From: Nanoarchaeota archaeon
Lineage (GTDB): Archaea; EX4484-52; LFW-46
NCBI GenBank assembly: GCA_018897155.1
Contig: JAHILE010000048.1
Span: 9,102-73,101, forward strand
DNA length: 64,000 bases
Direction of reading: 5' to 3'
Shown here: piece after piece, positions 19,154 through 26,635 of the stretch
How the letters are laid out: each line of letters starts with the position of its first letter
Position numbering within the stretch: position 1 is the stretch's first letter
Made by a program: the position numbers and the translations under genes
Notes under the pieces: model-generated
Told to the model about the DNA's origin: nothing
What the model saw: the letters and a program-made list of their open reading frames with translations, nothing else
The model's database searches: none

Positions 19154-21316
19154 ATGAATTGTGCGTATGGAAAAGACATATATAAACAAGAAAACAAAGA
19201 GTATTTCATGAAACTAAAAAAACAGTTTGTTTTCTTATTTACAATATTGGTTGTGAGTGGATTTCTATTCGGAAATGTTTTTGCCGAAAATACTGCTCTA
19301 ACAGCGGCTGGTGCTCGAACAGTATCCGCCCCGAGTGACGCTACCACTGCAAACGCGGCGGTAAATGACGCGACAGGCACTATAAAATCATACGCGTCTG
19401 GTGCTGTAACCAGAAATGTTCTAAAGGCAAAGCTTGAGGAAAAATATGCCGCAGGCACGCTTACGAGGCAGGACTTAAAAAACGCCCTTACAATAGCTTA
19501 CCGCTACAACGTTCTGAAAAGAGAAGATCTAAGATATATCATTACCAACATGTACAAAGAGAACACGCTTACTCGAGATGACCTTAAATGGATTCTTAAC
19601 CAGGCATATGCCCACAAAGAGCTTACCCGAGATGACCTAAGATACATAATAACTGTGGCTTACAAGAACGGCGAATTGACAAGAGAAGATATCAAGTTTC
19701 TTGTAATAGAAGCATACAAAGCGGGCGAACTTAAAAGAGATGATGTAATGTGGCTGATTGTACGCGCATACAAGAACGGCGAGCTTACAAAAGAAGACCT
19801 TAAATGGCTTGTTGTAAACAGCTATAAAGAAGGCAAGCTCACGCGAGATGATTTAAGAGCGCTCATAACCGCAGCATACAGCCAAGGCGAACTTACAAAA
19901 ACGGATGTTAGATGGCTGCTTGTGAACTCCTACAAAGAAGGCGTATTAACAAGAGACGATTTAAGAACCGTAATTGCCGCAGCATACAATCATGGAGAGC
20001 TCACAAGAGCAGACATTAAGTGGCTGTTCATTAACAGCTACAAGGAAGGTATCCTGACAAAAGAAGATGTTAAGGAACTCTTAAGGGCTGCTTATAAAAA
20101 GGGCGAACTCAGAAAGTCCGATGTTGAATGGATACTGAACGAAGGATACAAAACAGGAGAAATCACGCAATCTGAAATCAGCATTGCTGAAACTACCGGG
20201 GAAACAGTTGCTGTTGAAGCCCAGCCGGCATCGGTTGCAAGCATGCCTGAAGTAACGACAACAACAGTAGCCACTGCAGCAGAATCTTCTGACACAACAA
20301 CATCAGGAACTTCAGCCACAACCGCTGTAAGAGATGAGCTTAAGACAACACAAGCATGGATGCTATATAAATACGCTCTTGTACCTATGGAAAGGCACAG
20401 GATTGGCATGGAAGCGCTTATAGGCTATGTTGAAGGCATAAACGGAAGCACCGCAAAACTTGTCGAGCTTAAAAACCAGTTCGTAGCACAGCAGGATAGC
20501 CTCAAGGCAGCTGCAGAGAAATCAGATTACACCGGCGGAAGGGCTATTGTTGAACAGATGAAAAAGACAGTTGCCGACTTCAGAACAAATGTAAGGGCGC
20601 AAATAGGAACCAATACAGAAGCCGCAAAAGCCGCTTTGAACAATGCGCTTGAAGCAAACGAAGAATATCTTGATTCATTAGTAACTGAAGCAAGAGAAGC
20701 TAAAAAGAACAGGAACCTTGAAGCTTTCGACTTTACAAACGCAAAAATACAGGCGCGACTTGATAAAGAAAAATCAAACGGAGCCGATGTATCTGCACTG
20801 CAAGCAAAACTTGATGAAATAAAAGACACAAGAAGCGCTTTAATTGATGCAATGAATACTGGAATAGAGTCGTGCAAAGGAGAAGGAATCGGAAAATGCA
20901 CTAAAACCGAAGCGCAGAATCATATAAAACTGCGGGCAGAGCTTGAAACAGACTATATGCAGCTGCGCGAGCTTGCAAAGCAAATCGGACAGAGCCAGAA
21001 AATAGGCAATGCGATTACGCAGGCATATAATATAATAGCAAATGCCGAAAAAACAATTGCCGCTGCAGAAAGAAATGGCTTAGATGTTTCTGTCCAGAAA
21101 GCAAGACTTGCGGAAATAAAAGGAATAGTTAATGGCGCCAATGCAAAGTACCTGGCAAGAGAGTATACTGGCGCAGCCAATGACCTTAAATCAGCACAAT
21201 CTGCTTTCGAAACGCTGAAGAAAAACACTGTGACAACTGCCGCACCAACCGGTGCAAGACCCGCTACTGCAACCAATCCGGCCGGTACAAGGCCAATAGC
21301 AGCAACTAATAGATGA
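19154..21316 (+). CDS. Secreted protein with 14 tandem 18-residue repeats
   Basis: A signal peptide (hydrophobic core FVFLFTILVVSGFLFG) leads to 14 repeats of 18 residues with consensus LTRDDLKWLIxxAYKxGE, then a Thr/Ala linker (about 355-390) and a long helical C-terminal region (about 395-690) with a Thr/Pro/Ala tail. The repeats resemble SHOCT-like helical hairpins strung together. The start is uncertain. ATG 19154 has a Shine-Dalgarno GGTGA 4 nt upstream, while ATG 19208 has TATATAA about 25 nt upstream and would give a tighter signal peptide. The protein is probably extracellular or cell-surface bound. I recognise no named family. A lipoprotein gene follows after 10 nt. Confidence 0.8.
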   Translation: MNCAYGKDIYKQENKEYFMKLKKQFVFLFTILVVSGFLFGNVFAENTALTAAGARTVSAPSDATTANAAVNDATGTIKSYASGAVTRNVLKAKLEEKYAAGTLTRQDLKNALTIAYRYNVLKREDLRYIITNMYKENTLTRDDLKWILNQAYAHKELTRDDLRYIITVAYKNGELTREDIKFLVIEAYKAGELKRDDVMWLIVRAYKNGELTKEDLKWLVVNSYKEGKLTRDDLRALITAAYSQGELTKTDVRWLLVNSYKEGVLTRDDLRTVIAAAYNHGELTRADIKWLFINSYKEGILTKEDVKELLRAAYKKGELRKSDVEWILNEGYKTGEITQSEISIAETTGETVAVEAQPASVASMPEVTTTTVATAAESSDTTTSGTSATTAVRDELKTTQAWMLYKYALVPMERHRIGMEALIGYVEGINGSTAKLVELKNQFVAQQDSLKAAAEKSDYTGGRAIVEQMKKTVADFRTNVRAQIGTNTEAAKAALNNALEANEEYLDSLVTEAREAKKNRNLEAFDFTNAKIQARLDKEKSNGADVSALQAKLDEIKDTRSALIDAMNTGIESCKGEGIGKCTKTEAQNHIKLRAELETDYMQLRELAKQIGQSQKIGNAITQAYNIIANAEKTIAAAERNGLDVSVQKARLAEIKGIVNGANAKYLAREYTGAANDLKSAQSAFETLKKNTVTTAAPTGARPATATNPAGTRPIAATNR
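19406..20161 (+). repeat. Fourteen 54-bp coding repeats
   Basis: The repeats run in exact 54-nt register from GTA at 19406 to 20161 and encode units such as LTRDDLRYIITVAYKNGE. DNA copies have diverged while Leu, Asp, Tyr and Gly-Glu positions are kept, so selection acts on the protein fold. Units alternate between Trp/Tyr-rich (KWLVVNSY) and Ala-rich (RALITAAY) types in the second half, which suggests a two-unit duplication step. Confidence 0.9.
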
Positions 21317-21326
21317 GGTTGATGAT

Positions 21327-21560
21327 ATGAAAAAAACAACTGTTTTGTTTTTGGCATTTTTAGTGCTTGTAGTGGCTATAAGCGGCTGCTTTGGGAATAA
21401 AGAAACAAATACACCTACAACAAGCGGCTCTCAGCAAACCGTGCCAAGCGGCATCAGTACAAGTGAAAGCATACCTTCTGCAGATGATGGCGCGGGATTA
21501 ACTATTGAAACACCGCAGGCATCAGCTGACGAAAATGTCGATCTTGGAAGCCTAATATAA
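21327..21560 (+). CDS. Small lipoprotein
   Basis: The 77-residue product has a charged start (MKKT), a hydrophobic core and a lipobox-like AISGC at about residues 18-22, followed by a Thr/Ser/Gln-rich acidic tail. It would be lipid-anchored outside the membrane. It starts 10 nt after the repeat protein with GAGGTTGAT just upstream as a ribosome site, so the two are co-transcribed. The unstructured tail offers no function. Confidence 0.7.
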   Translation: MKKTTVLFLAFLVLVVAISGCFGNKETNTPTTSGSQQTVPSGISTSESIPSADDGAGLTIETPQASADENVDLGSLI

Positions 21561-21587
21561 ACAAGCCAAAAGAACTATAAATCAAAT

Positions 21588-21620
21588 GAGTTAAAGCGGC
21601 AAACGCTTTAACTCTTTTTT
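21588..21620 (+). terminator. Hairpin and T-run terminator
   Basis: An 11-bp perfect stem, GAGTTAAAGCG paired with CGCTTTAACTC around GCAAA, is followed by TTTTTT and a second T-run. It ends the repeat protein and lipoprotein operon. Confidence 0.75.
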
Positions 21621-21675
21621 ATTTTTTAAAGAATAATCTCTTTCAAACATGCGTTTGATTAATAAATTCGATAAT

Positions 21676-22230
21676 CTACAAACTCAACTTCTCCGCAATC
21701 TCTTTCATTGCCTTAAGCGAAATTTCAACAAACAAGTCATAAGGAATTCCCGCGTTCTCACATTCCATAATATTCTCGCGCTTTGAGCCCGCAGCAAAGC
21801 CTTTTTTCTTGAACGCGTTTTTGACAGAATCCTCGCTGACGTTATCAATCTTTTTGCCTTTCACCATCGCGCAGGCGATTATCAGGCCGGTCATCGAATC
21901 TGCGGCAACTAATATGTGCTCCATTTTTGTTTCGCGCGCAACCGGATTTGCAATCATTGAGTTGTGGGCAAGAATCGCGCGCAAAACATCATCCGGAATT
22001 CCTTTGCCTTTCAGCAGCTCCTGCGCCAAAACTCCGTGCATCACCGGATTTTCCTTTGTCTTCTCGAAATCTATGTCATGCAAAAGGCCGCAGAGCGCCC
22101 ACATCTCGGCGTTTTCGCTCAAAAACTGCGCGGATGATTTCATTATTGCCTCTGTCGCATACATGTGCTTCAAAAGAAATTCGCCTTTTACGTGCTGTTT
22201 TACTAATTCTCCTGCTTCTGAACTGTTCAT
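21676..22230 (-). CDS. HD-domain phosphohydrolase
   Basis: The 184-residue protein has the HD metal-binding signature: His22, the H51-D52 pair in LLHDID, a further H in AILAHNS, and an Asp in AADSM. The family cleaves phosphoester bonds, often in nucleotides. The substrate cannot be read from sequence. The architecture matches short archaeal and bacterial HD hydrolases annotated as HDIG-type. It lies 22 nt beyond the racemase stop codon, on the same strand. Confidence 0.85.
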   Translation of the reverse strand: MNSSEAGELVKQHVKGEFLLKHMYATEAIMKSSAQFLSENAEMWALCGLLHDIDFEKTKENPVMHGVLAQELLKGKGIPDDVLRAILAHNSMIANPVARETKMEHILVAADSMTGLIIACAMVKGKKIDNVSEDSVKNAFKKKGFAAGSKRENIMECENAGIPYDLFVEISLKAMKEIAEKLSL

Positions 22231-22251
22231 AATATCACAATTTATTTTTCG

Positions 22252-22989
22252 TTACTGATTTTTAAAAGCATATTCGACAGCCGCTTTTGCATGTATTTCC
22301 GCAGTGTCAAACAGCGGAATTCGGCAATCTTTCTGTTTTATCAATAAAGGTATTTCAGTGCAGCCAAGAATAACACCATCTGCGCCGTTTTTTTCGAGGT
22401 TCGCGATTATTTTTTTGAATTGTTCCCGCGAAGTATCGCTTATTTTTCCGATGCAAAGCTCATTGTAGATTACATCATGCACAACCTGCCGCTCTTTTTC
22501 ATTAGGCATAATAACTTCTATGCCGTGATTTTTGCTTAATCTGCCTTTGTAAAAATCCTCTTCCATCGTGTACTTTGTGCCAAGAAGGCCAACTTTTTTA
22601 ATTCCCATTTCCTTGATATTTTCCGCAGTGGCATCAACAATGTGCAGTATAGGAATCTTGATGTTTTTCTGCAACTCATCAAATACTTTATGCATGCTGT
22701 TTGTGCAAATGATAATAAAATCCGCGCCAGCGCGCTCAAGGCTTTGCGCAGCATCAATCATCATTTTCGTTGCTTCACTCCAGTTTCCGGAATGCTGCAG
22801 TTTTGCAATTTCATCAAGATCGAAAGAATACATAATGCATTTTGCAGAATGAAGCCCGCCAAGCATCTTTTTAACGCCCTCGTTTATAATGCGGTAATAT
22901 TCTATAGAAGATTCCCAGCTCAATCCGCCTATTAGGCCGATGGTTTTTATTTTCAGTTCTGTGCTGCCATTCTCTTTTTTCGGATACAT
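22252..22989 (-). CDS. Aspartate/glutamate racemase family protein
   Basis: These enzymes invert amino acids by a two-cysteine mechanism. Both cysteines are visible in CTNSMH and GCTEIPLL. The N-terminal IGLIGGLSWESS is the typical first strand and loop. The ATG at 22989 is preferred (245 residues) because ACTTATAAT lies about 27 nt upstream; an upstream in-frame start at 23040 adds an atypical leader. It is closest to the YgeA/RacX-like group, so the substrate may not be aspartate. Confidence 0.85.
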   Translation of the reverse strand: MYPKKENGSTELKIKTIGLIGGLSWESSIEYYRIINEGVKKMLGGLHSAKCIMYSFDLDEIAKLQHSGNWSEATKMMIDAAQSLERAGADFIIICTNSMHKVFDELQKNIKIPILHIVDATAENIKEMGIKKVGLLGTKYTMEEDFYKGRLSKNHGIEVIMPNEKERQVVHDVIYNELCIGKISDTSREQFKKIIANLEKNGADGVILGCTEIPLLIKQKDCRIPLFDTAEIHAKAAVEYAFKNQ

Positions 22990-23054
22990 TTTTCTCACAG
23001 CGCATATTATGCGCGGCAGATTATAAGTAATTATACCCAATCCTTACGGGTATT

Positions 23055-23693
23055 TCATATGCCAAATTCCCTGTTCATAATCTTTATCTCGGCTTTTCTC
23101 AAATGCTCAAGAAGCGTTGCTTTGTTGAACCCTAACTTTTTTGCCAAATCCTGCGCAGAGATTTTTCTCGGCCAATTGTAATAGCCGCGCGCAACGGCAT
23201 ACTTCAGCACCATTTCCTGCTGGTCTGAAAGATTAAATCCATCAAATGTTGATTTTTTGACATATAGAAGTTCAAGCGCGCCGAGTTTTTTAATCGCTTC
23301 AATTGCATTTTTTATCGCGCCCTTTTCCGGCGCGGCAATTGTCCAGATTTCCCATCCGCCTTTCAGAAAGACTTTGCGCGATGCAAAGCAGTTGTTTTTC
23401 AGGATTGTGTGAACAACTGACTTGAATTTTATGCCTGATGTGTCCGTAAATACCTGCACAATCAGCTTCTTTTCAATTTCTTCAAGGACATTCCACTTCG
23501 CGATTATTTGGGATTTATCAAAATATTTCTTGATTGCATCTGCTTCGCCTTTTGCCAAAGATATTTCGGTAATATCCTGCACAAAATCCTTTGTAAGGCT
23601 AACTGTGATGTGCGTGAGAAATTCACTTTTAAATTTCACAAGACCGCCTGTCCAGCAGCCGTTGTGCTTCAATTTGAATCTGGCTTCGAACAT
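23055..23693 (-). CDS. HTH-10 (bat-type) transcriptional regulator
   Basis: The C-terminal 55 residues match the archaeal bacterio-opsin-activator helix-turn-helix: LSDQQEMVLKYAVARGYY, then AQDLAKKLGFNKATLLEHL split as AQDLAKKLGF and NKATLLEHLRKAE. The N-terminal 150 residues form an alpha/beta sensor-like region without a recognised ligand motif. ACATATAAATT lies about 28 nt before the ATG, so the transcript is probably leaderless. The neighbouring MATE exporter lies upstream on the same strand, making it a possible target. Confidence 0.8.
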   Translation of the reverse strand: MFEARFKLKHNGCWTGGLVKFKSEFLTHITVSLTKDFVQDITEISLAKGEADAIKKYFDKSQIIAKWNVLEEIEKKLIVQVFTDTSGIKFKSVVHTILKNNCFASRKVFLKGGWEIWTIAAPEKGAIKNAIEAIKKLGALELLYVKKSTFDGFNLSDQQEMVLKYAVARGYYNWPRKISAQDLAKKLGFNKATLLEHLRKAEIKIMNREFGI

Positions 23694-23754
23694 AGAATAT
23701 GATTACATTTCTGAATTTATATGTGATTTCAAAGCAGTGGGCTAAACAAGGGCA

Positions 23755-25209
23755 TTACTGCACACCCTCATCCGCAATTGCCTCTTCAATGACTTCCTCG
23801 CGCATCCTGAAGTTCTCATTTAGTTTTGATTCGCGCCACGAGCCGCTCCGGTACCACAAAACTGCGGCAACTCCGGCAACAACATTTGCAACAGGAAACG
23901 CCCACCATATGCCGCTTGCTGCAAGAGCGGTGTGCTTTGAAAGAACGTATGCCAAAGGAAACCTCAGGACCCAAAGCGCGAAAATTGCAAGGATCATAGG
24001 AATGAATGTATCGCCCCAGCCGCGAAACGCGCCTGCCAGCACCTGCTGCACGCCGATAAAGCCGAATGTCAGCGCAGTAATGCGAACAAAAAGCGCGCTT
24101 CCTTCAATAACCGCGATGTCTCCTGGTATGAACAATGCCGCAAGCGGCTTTGCGAATATGAAAATTATTATGCCGGCAAAAGTCAGGATAAGAAACGCCA
24201 TAATCGCGCCCTTTTTTGTAATCTCACGCGCCCGGTCTTTTTTTCCGGCGCCGATATTCTGGCTGACAAGAGTTGATGTGGCAATCGAAAATCCTATTGC
24301 CGGTATTATAACAAAGCTGATTATTCTTCCGCCGATGCCGTACATTGCCACTACCTCAGTCCCGAAACTTGCGACAAGAAAAGTCATCACTGCCATTCCG
24401 AGAGCCTGCGAAGACTGCTCAAGAGATGCCGGAACCCCGAGCGCAAAAATCCGTTTTATAACCGAATAGTCCGGCGCAAGATTTTTCAGATTCAAATGTA
24501 TGCCGTACTTCCCGCTGAAAAGCATCCAAAGGCCGATTATTGCAGCAAGCCCTTGAGTAATGACTGTCGCAATAGCTGCTCCGGCAACGCCGTATGCTGG
24601 AATGGGGCCGTAGCCCATGATAAACAACGGATCAAGCACGTAATTCAAAGCAACTGTGCCAAGGACAACGTATATCGGCGTTTTTACGTCTCCGACCCCG
24701 CGCATGAGCGACTGGAAAACGAAATAACCGAATACGAAAACAAGGCCTGCAAAAGAGATCTGAAGGTATGAAACCGCGCCAGTAAAAACTGCCGCATCCG
24801 CACCCATCAGCTTTATGAGGTACGGAGATGCAAAATACCCTATTATTGAAAGCGGTATAGATACCAAGACCATCATCAGAAATGTCTGGGCTGAAACATA
24901 ATTAATGCTGTGCTGCCTGCCTCCGCCCTTATGGTGGGCGACAAGTATTGTCCCTGCGATTGCAAGCCCTCCGCCGATGGATATTATCAAAAAGAGTATC
25001 GGAAAGCTTAATGAAACCGCGGCGATTGCATTCGCGCCAAGCCTGCCGACCCAGAACGTGTCGATAAGCTGGTACATTGTCTGGAGAATATTTGCAAAGA
25101 TAATCGGCAATGCAAGGGCAAGCATTGATGATATTATGGGCCCTTCAGTGAGGTGGTTTCCGGCGCCTTTGGGATGGATTTGCGCGCCGCGCGATTTTTC
25201 AGAATCCAT
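23755..25209 (-). CDS. MATE-family multidrug efflux transporter
   Basis: The 484-residue protein has 12 predicted membrane helices in two similar halves. Family signatures are visible: the N-terminal LALPIIFANILQTMYQ followed by DTFWVGRLG, and in the second half IPAIGFSIATSTLVSQNIGA. It exports cationic or organic compounds using a Na+ or H+ gradient. CTTATATATT lies about 25 nt before the ATG. The HTH-10 regulator gene follows 61 nt downstream. Confidence 0.93.
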   Translation of the reverse strand: MDSEKSRGAQIHPKGAGNHLTEGPIISSMLALALPIIFANILQTMYQLIDTFWVGRLGANAIAAVSLSFPILFLIISIGGGLAIAGTILVAHHKGGGRQHSINYVSAQTFLMMVLVSIPLSIIGYFASPYLIKLMGADAAVFTGAVSYLQISFAGLVFVFGYFVFQSLMRGVGDVKTPIYVVLGTVALNYVLDPLFIMGYGPIPAYGVAGAAIATVITQGLAAIIGLWMLFSGKYGIHLNLKNLAPDYSVIKRIFALGVPASLEQSSQALGMAVMTFLVASFGTEVVAMYGIGGRIISFVIIPAIGFSIATSTLVSQNIGAGKKDRAREITKKGAIMAFLILTFAGIIIFIFAKPLAALFIPGDIAVIEGSALFVRITALTFGFIGVQQVLAGAFRGWGDTFIPMILAIFALWVLRFPLAYVLSKHTALAASGIWWAFPVANVVAGVAAVLWYRSGSWRESKLNENFRMREEVIEEAIADEGVQ

Positions 25210-25247
25210 CAGAACTCATTGTGCGCCAAATATATAAGGATTTGTTT

Positions 25248-25694
25248 TTAGCGAATGTACTTAAGGGAATCAACCGGATACAATTTACCGGAAAGATAAT
25301 CGCGCACCACAGCCTTTATTGTTTTTCCGCGCAACTTTGAATCATCCATTGCAAGAATTTCTTTGGGGGTGAACCAGCGCGCGTCCATAATTTCGTTCTT
25401 CGGAATATTCAATTCGCCGGAAACTATTAATGCTTTGAAACGAAAATGGATCCTCATAAAATCGTTGTCTGTGTTCGGAGGGTTCTGATATATCCCCACA
25501 AGGCCATCAAGTTTAACATCAAATCCGGTCTCTTCCTTTACTTCGCGCCGGGCCCCGTCAGCAATATCTTCCGGAGGGTCAAATCCGCCTGCAGGAAAAT
25601 TCCATAGCCCACGCACCCGTTCTTTTGCTTCCTGCACAAGCAATATTTTTCCATCCTTCTGGACAAGCGCGCCGACAGTTATTATTATTTCCAT
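25248..25694 (-). CDS. Nudix hydrolase
   Basis: The 148-residue protein has a full Nudix box, G-x5-E-x7-R-E-x2-E-E-x-G, seen as GGFDPPEDIADGARREVKEE and the following TGF. The family hydrolyses nucleoside diphosphates linked to another group. The YQNPPN segment and the WFTPKEI motif are typical of ADP-ribose or dNTP-cleaning members. The substrate remains open. Its start lies 7 nt from the EamA stop, so the two are co-oriented and may share a transcript, though a TATA-like TTTATATT lies about 28 nt upstream. Confidence 0.92.
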   Translation of the reverse strand: MEIIITVGALVQKDGKILLVQEAKERVRGLWNFPAGGFDPPEDIADGARREVKEETGFDVKLDGLVGIYQNPPNTDNDFMRIHFRFKALIVSGELNIPKNEIMDARWFTPKEILAMDDSKLRGKTIKAVVRDYLSGKLYPVDSLKYIR

Positions 25695-25701
25695 ACAATA
25701 C

Positions 25702-26577
25702 CTATACGATCGCCAAAATATAAATTCCCATTATAAGCAAAATCGCGCCGATTACGCGCGCAACCCCGTGTTTCTCTTTCAGCGCGAGCCATCCAATCAG
25801 AGCGGCAAAAAGCGGAAGCGTTCCTGATATCGGAAGAACTTTTGCAGCGTTCTGCATTGAAAGCGCGTAGAACTGGAAAGCGACCCCAATAGGCGCGGCA
25901 ATCGATGCCGCAAAAATCAGCCGGACGAGTTTTTTTTCGGAACGTATGGCATTGATTGTTTCTATAAGTTGTTTGCGCTTTGTTGCAAACGAAAAAAGAA
26001 CAAAATAAATCGCAACAAAAACATACATGTAAAGCGATAGCATTAGAGGATGCATTGAGCCGACGCCAAGCTTTGCAACTATGCCGATAAGCGCAAGAAA
26101 AACAGCGGATATTGCTATAAGAACCATTCCGGCGGATTTTTTCGGGACTATTATTTTTCCATCTGTCCAGACAATGTATCCGCCCAAAACAATAACCACG
26201 ACTCCAAGAAAATCAATCGCAAGAAATTTTTCTGACAAAAGAATTACTGCGAAAAAAAATGACAAACTCACGGAAATGGCATCGCGATAAGGAATCAGTT
26301 TTGACACTTCACCTGCTTTAAGCGCGTAAAAATATGTTATTGCAGCTAAAAAATAAAGTAGGGACAACGCAATCGCCAGATAATTTATGCCGAATGCGGA
26401 GAACGGAATTGCAAGGGCAAGAACAAAAATATATGCGACAACCGCATTGATAGAAAACCTTATTGCAGAAAGCGCGAGAGCATCGACTTTCGCGCTCTTC
26501 AGAATATGCCTGTCAAAAACAGCAACAAGCGCGTGCAAGAACGCAAAGGTCAAAGCGAAAATAAGCCATGTTTGCAT
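25702..26577 (-). CDS. EamA/DMT-superfamily transporter
   Basis: About 291 residues with ten hydrophobic helices in two EamA halves. The loop LKAGEVSKLIPYRD and the C-terminal half LPISGTLPLFAALIGWLALKE are typical of the drug/metabolite transporter superfamily. The ATG at 26577 is preferred over an upstream TTG at 26592, because ATATATGG lies about 27 nt upstream. The substrate is unknown. It diverges from the restriction enzyme gene. Confidence 0.88.
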   Translation of the reverse strand: MQTWLIFALTFAFLHALVAVFDRHILKSAKVDALALSAIRFSINAVVAYIFVLALAIPFSAFGINYLAIALSLLYFLAAITYFYALKAGEVSKLIPYRDAISVSLSFFFAVILLSEKFLAIDFLGVVVIVLGGYIVWTDGKIIVPKKSAGMVLIAISAVFLALIGIVAKLGVGSMHPLMLSLYMYVFVAIYFVLFSFATKRKQLIETINAIRSEKKLVRLIFAASIAAPIGVAFQFYALSMQNAAKVLPISGTLPLFAALIGWLALKEKHGVARVIGAILLIMGIYILAIV

Positions 26578-26599
26578 ACTATTCAATATCAATTAATAA

Positions 26600-26616
26600 A
26601 CCATATATTTAAAGAT
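26600..26616. promoter_or_regulatory. Shared divergent TATA region
   Basis: ATATATTTAAAG reads as a TATA box for the plus-strand restriction enzyme (start 26636) and as CTTTAAATATAT for the minus-strand transporter (start 26577). Both starts lie about 25 nt away, so both transcripts are probably leaderless. Confidence 0.5.
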
Positions 26617-26635
26617 TGAAACGAATATGTAATTA

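Noticed and set aside
23699-24469. A 256-codon plus-strand open frame
   Set aside because: It is antisense to the MATE transporter, lacks family motifs and has an atypical Ala/Ile/Arg composition.
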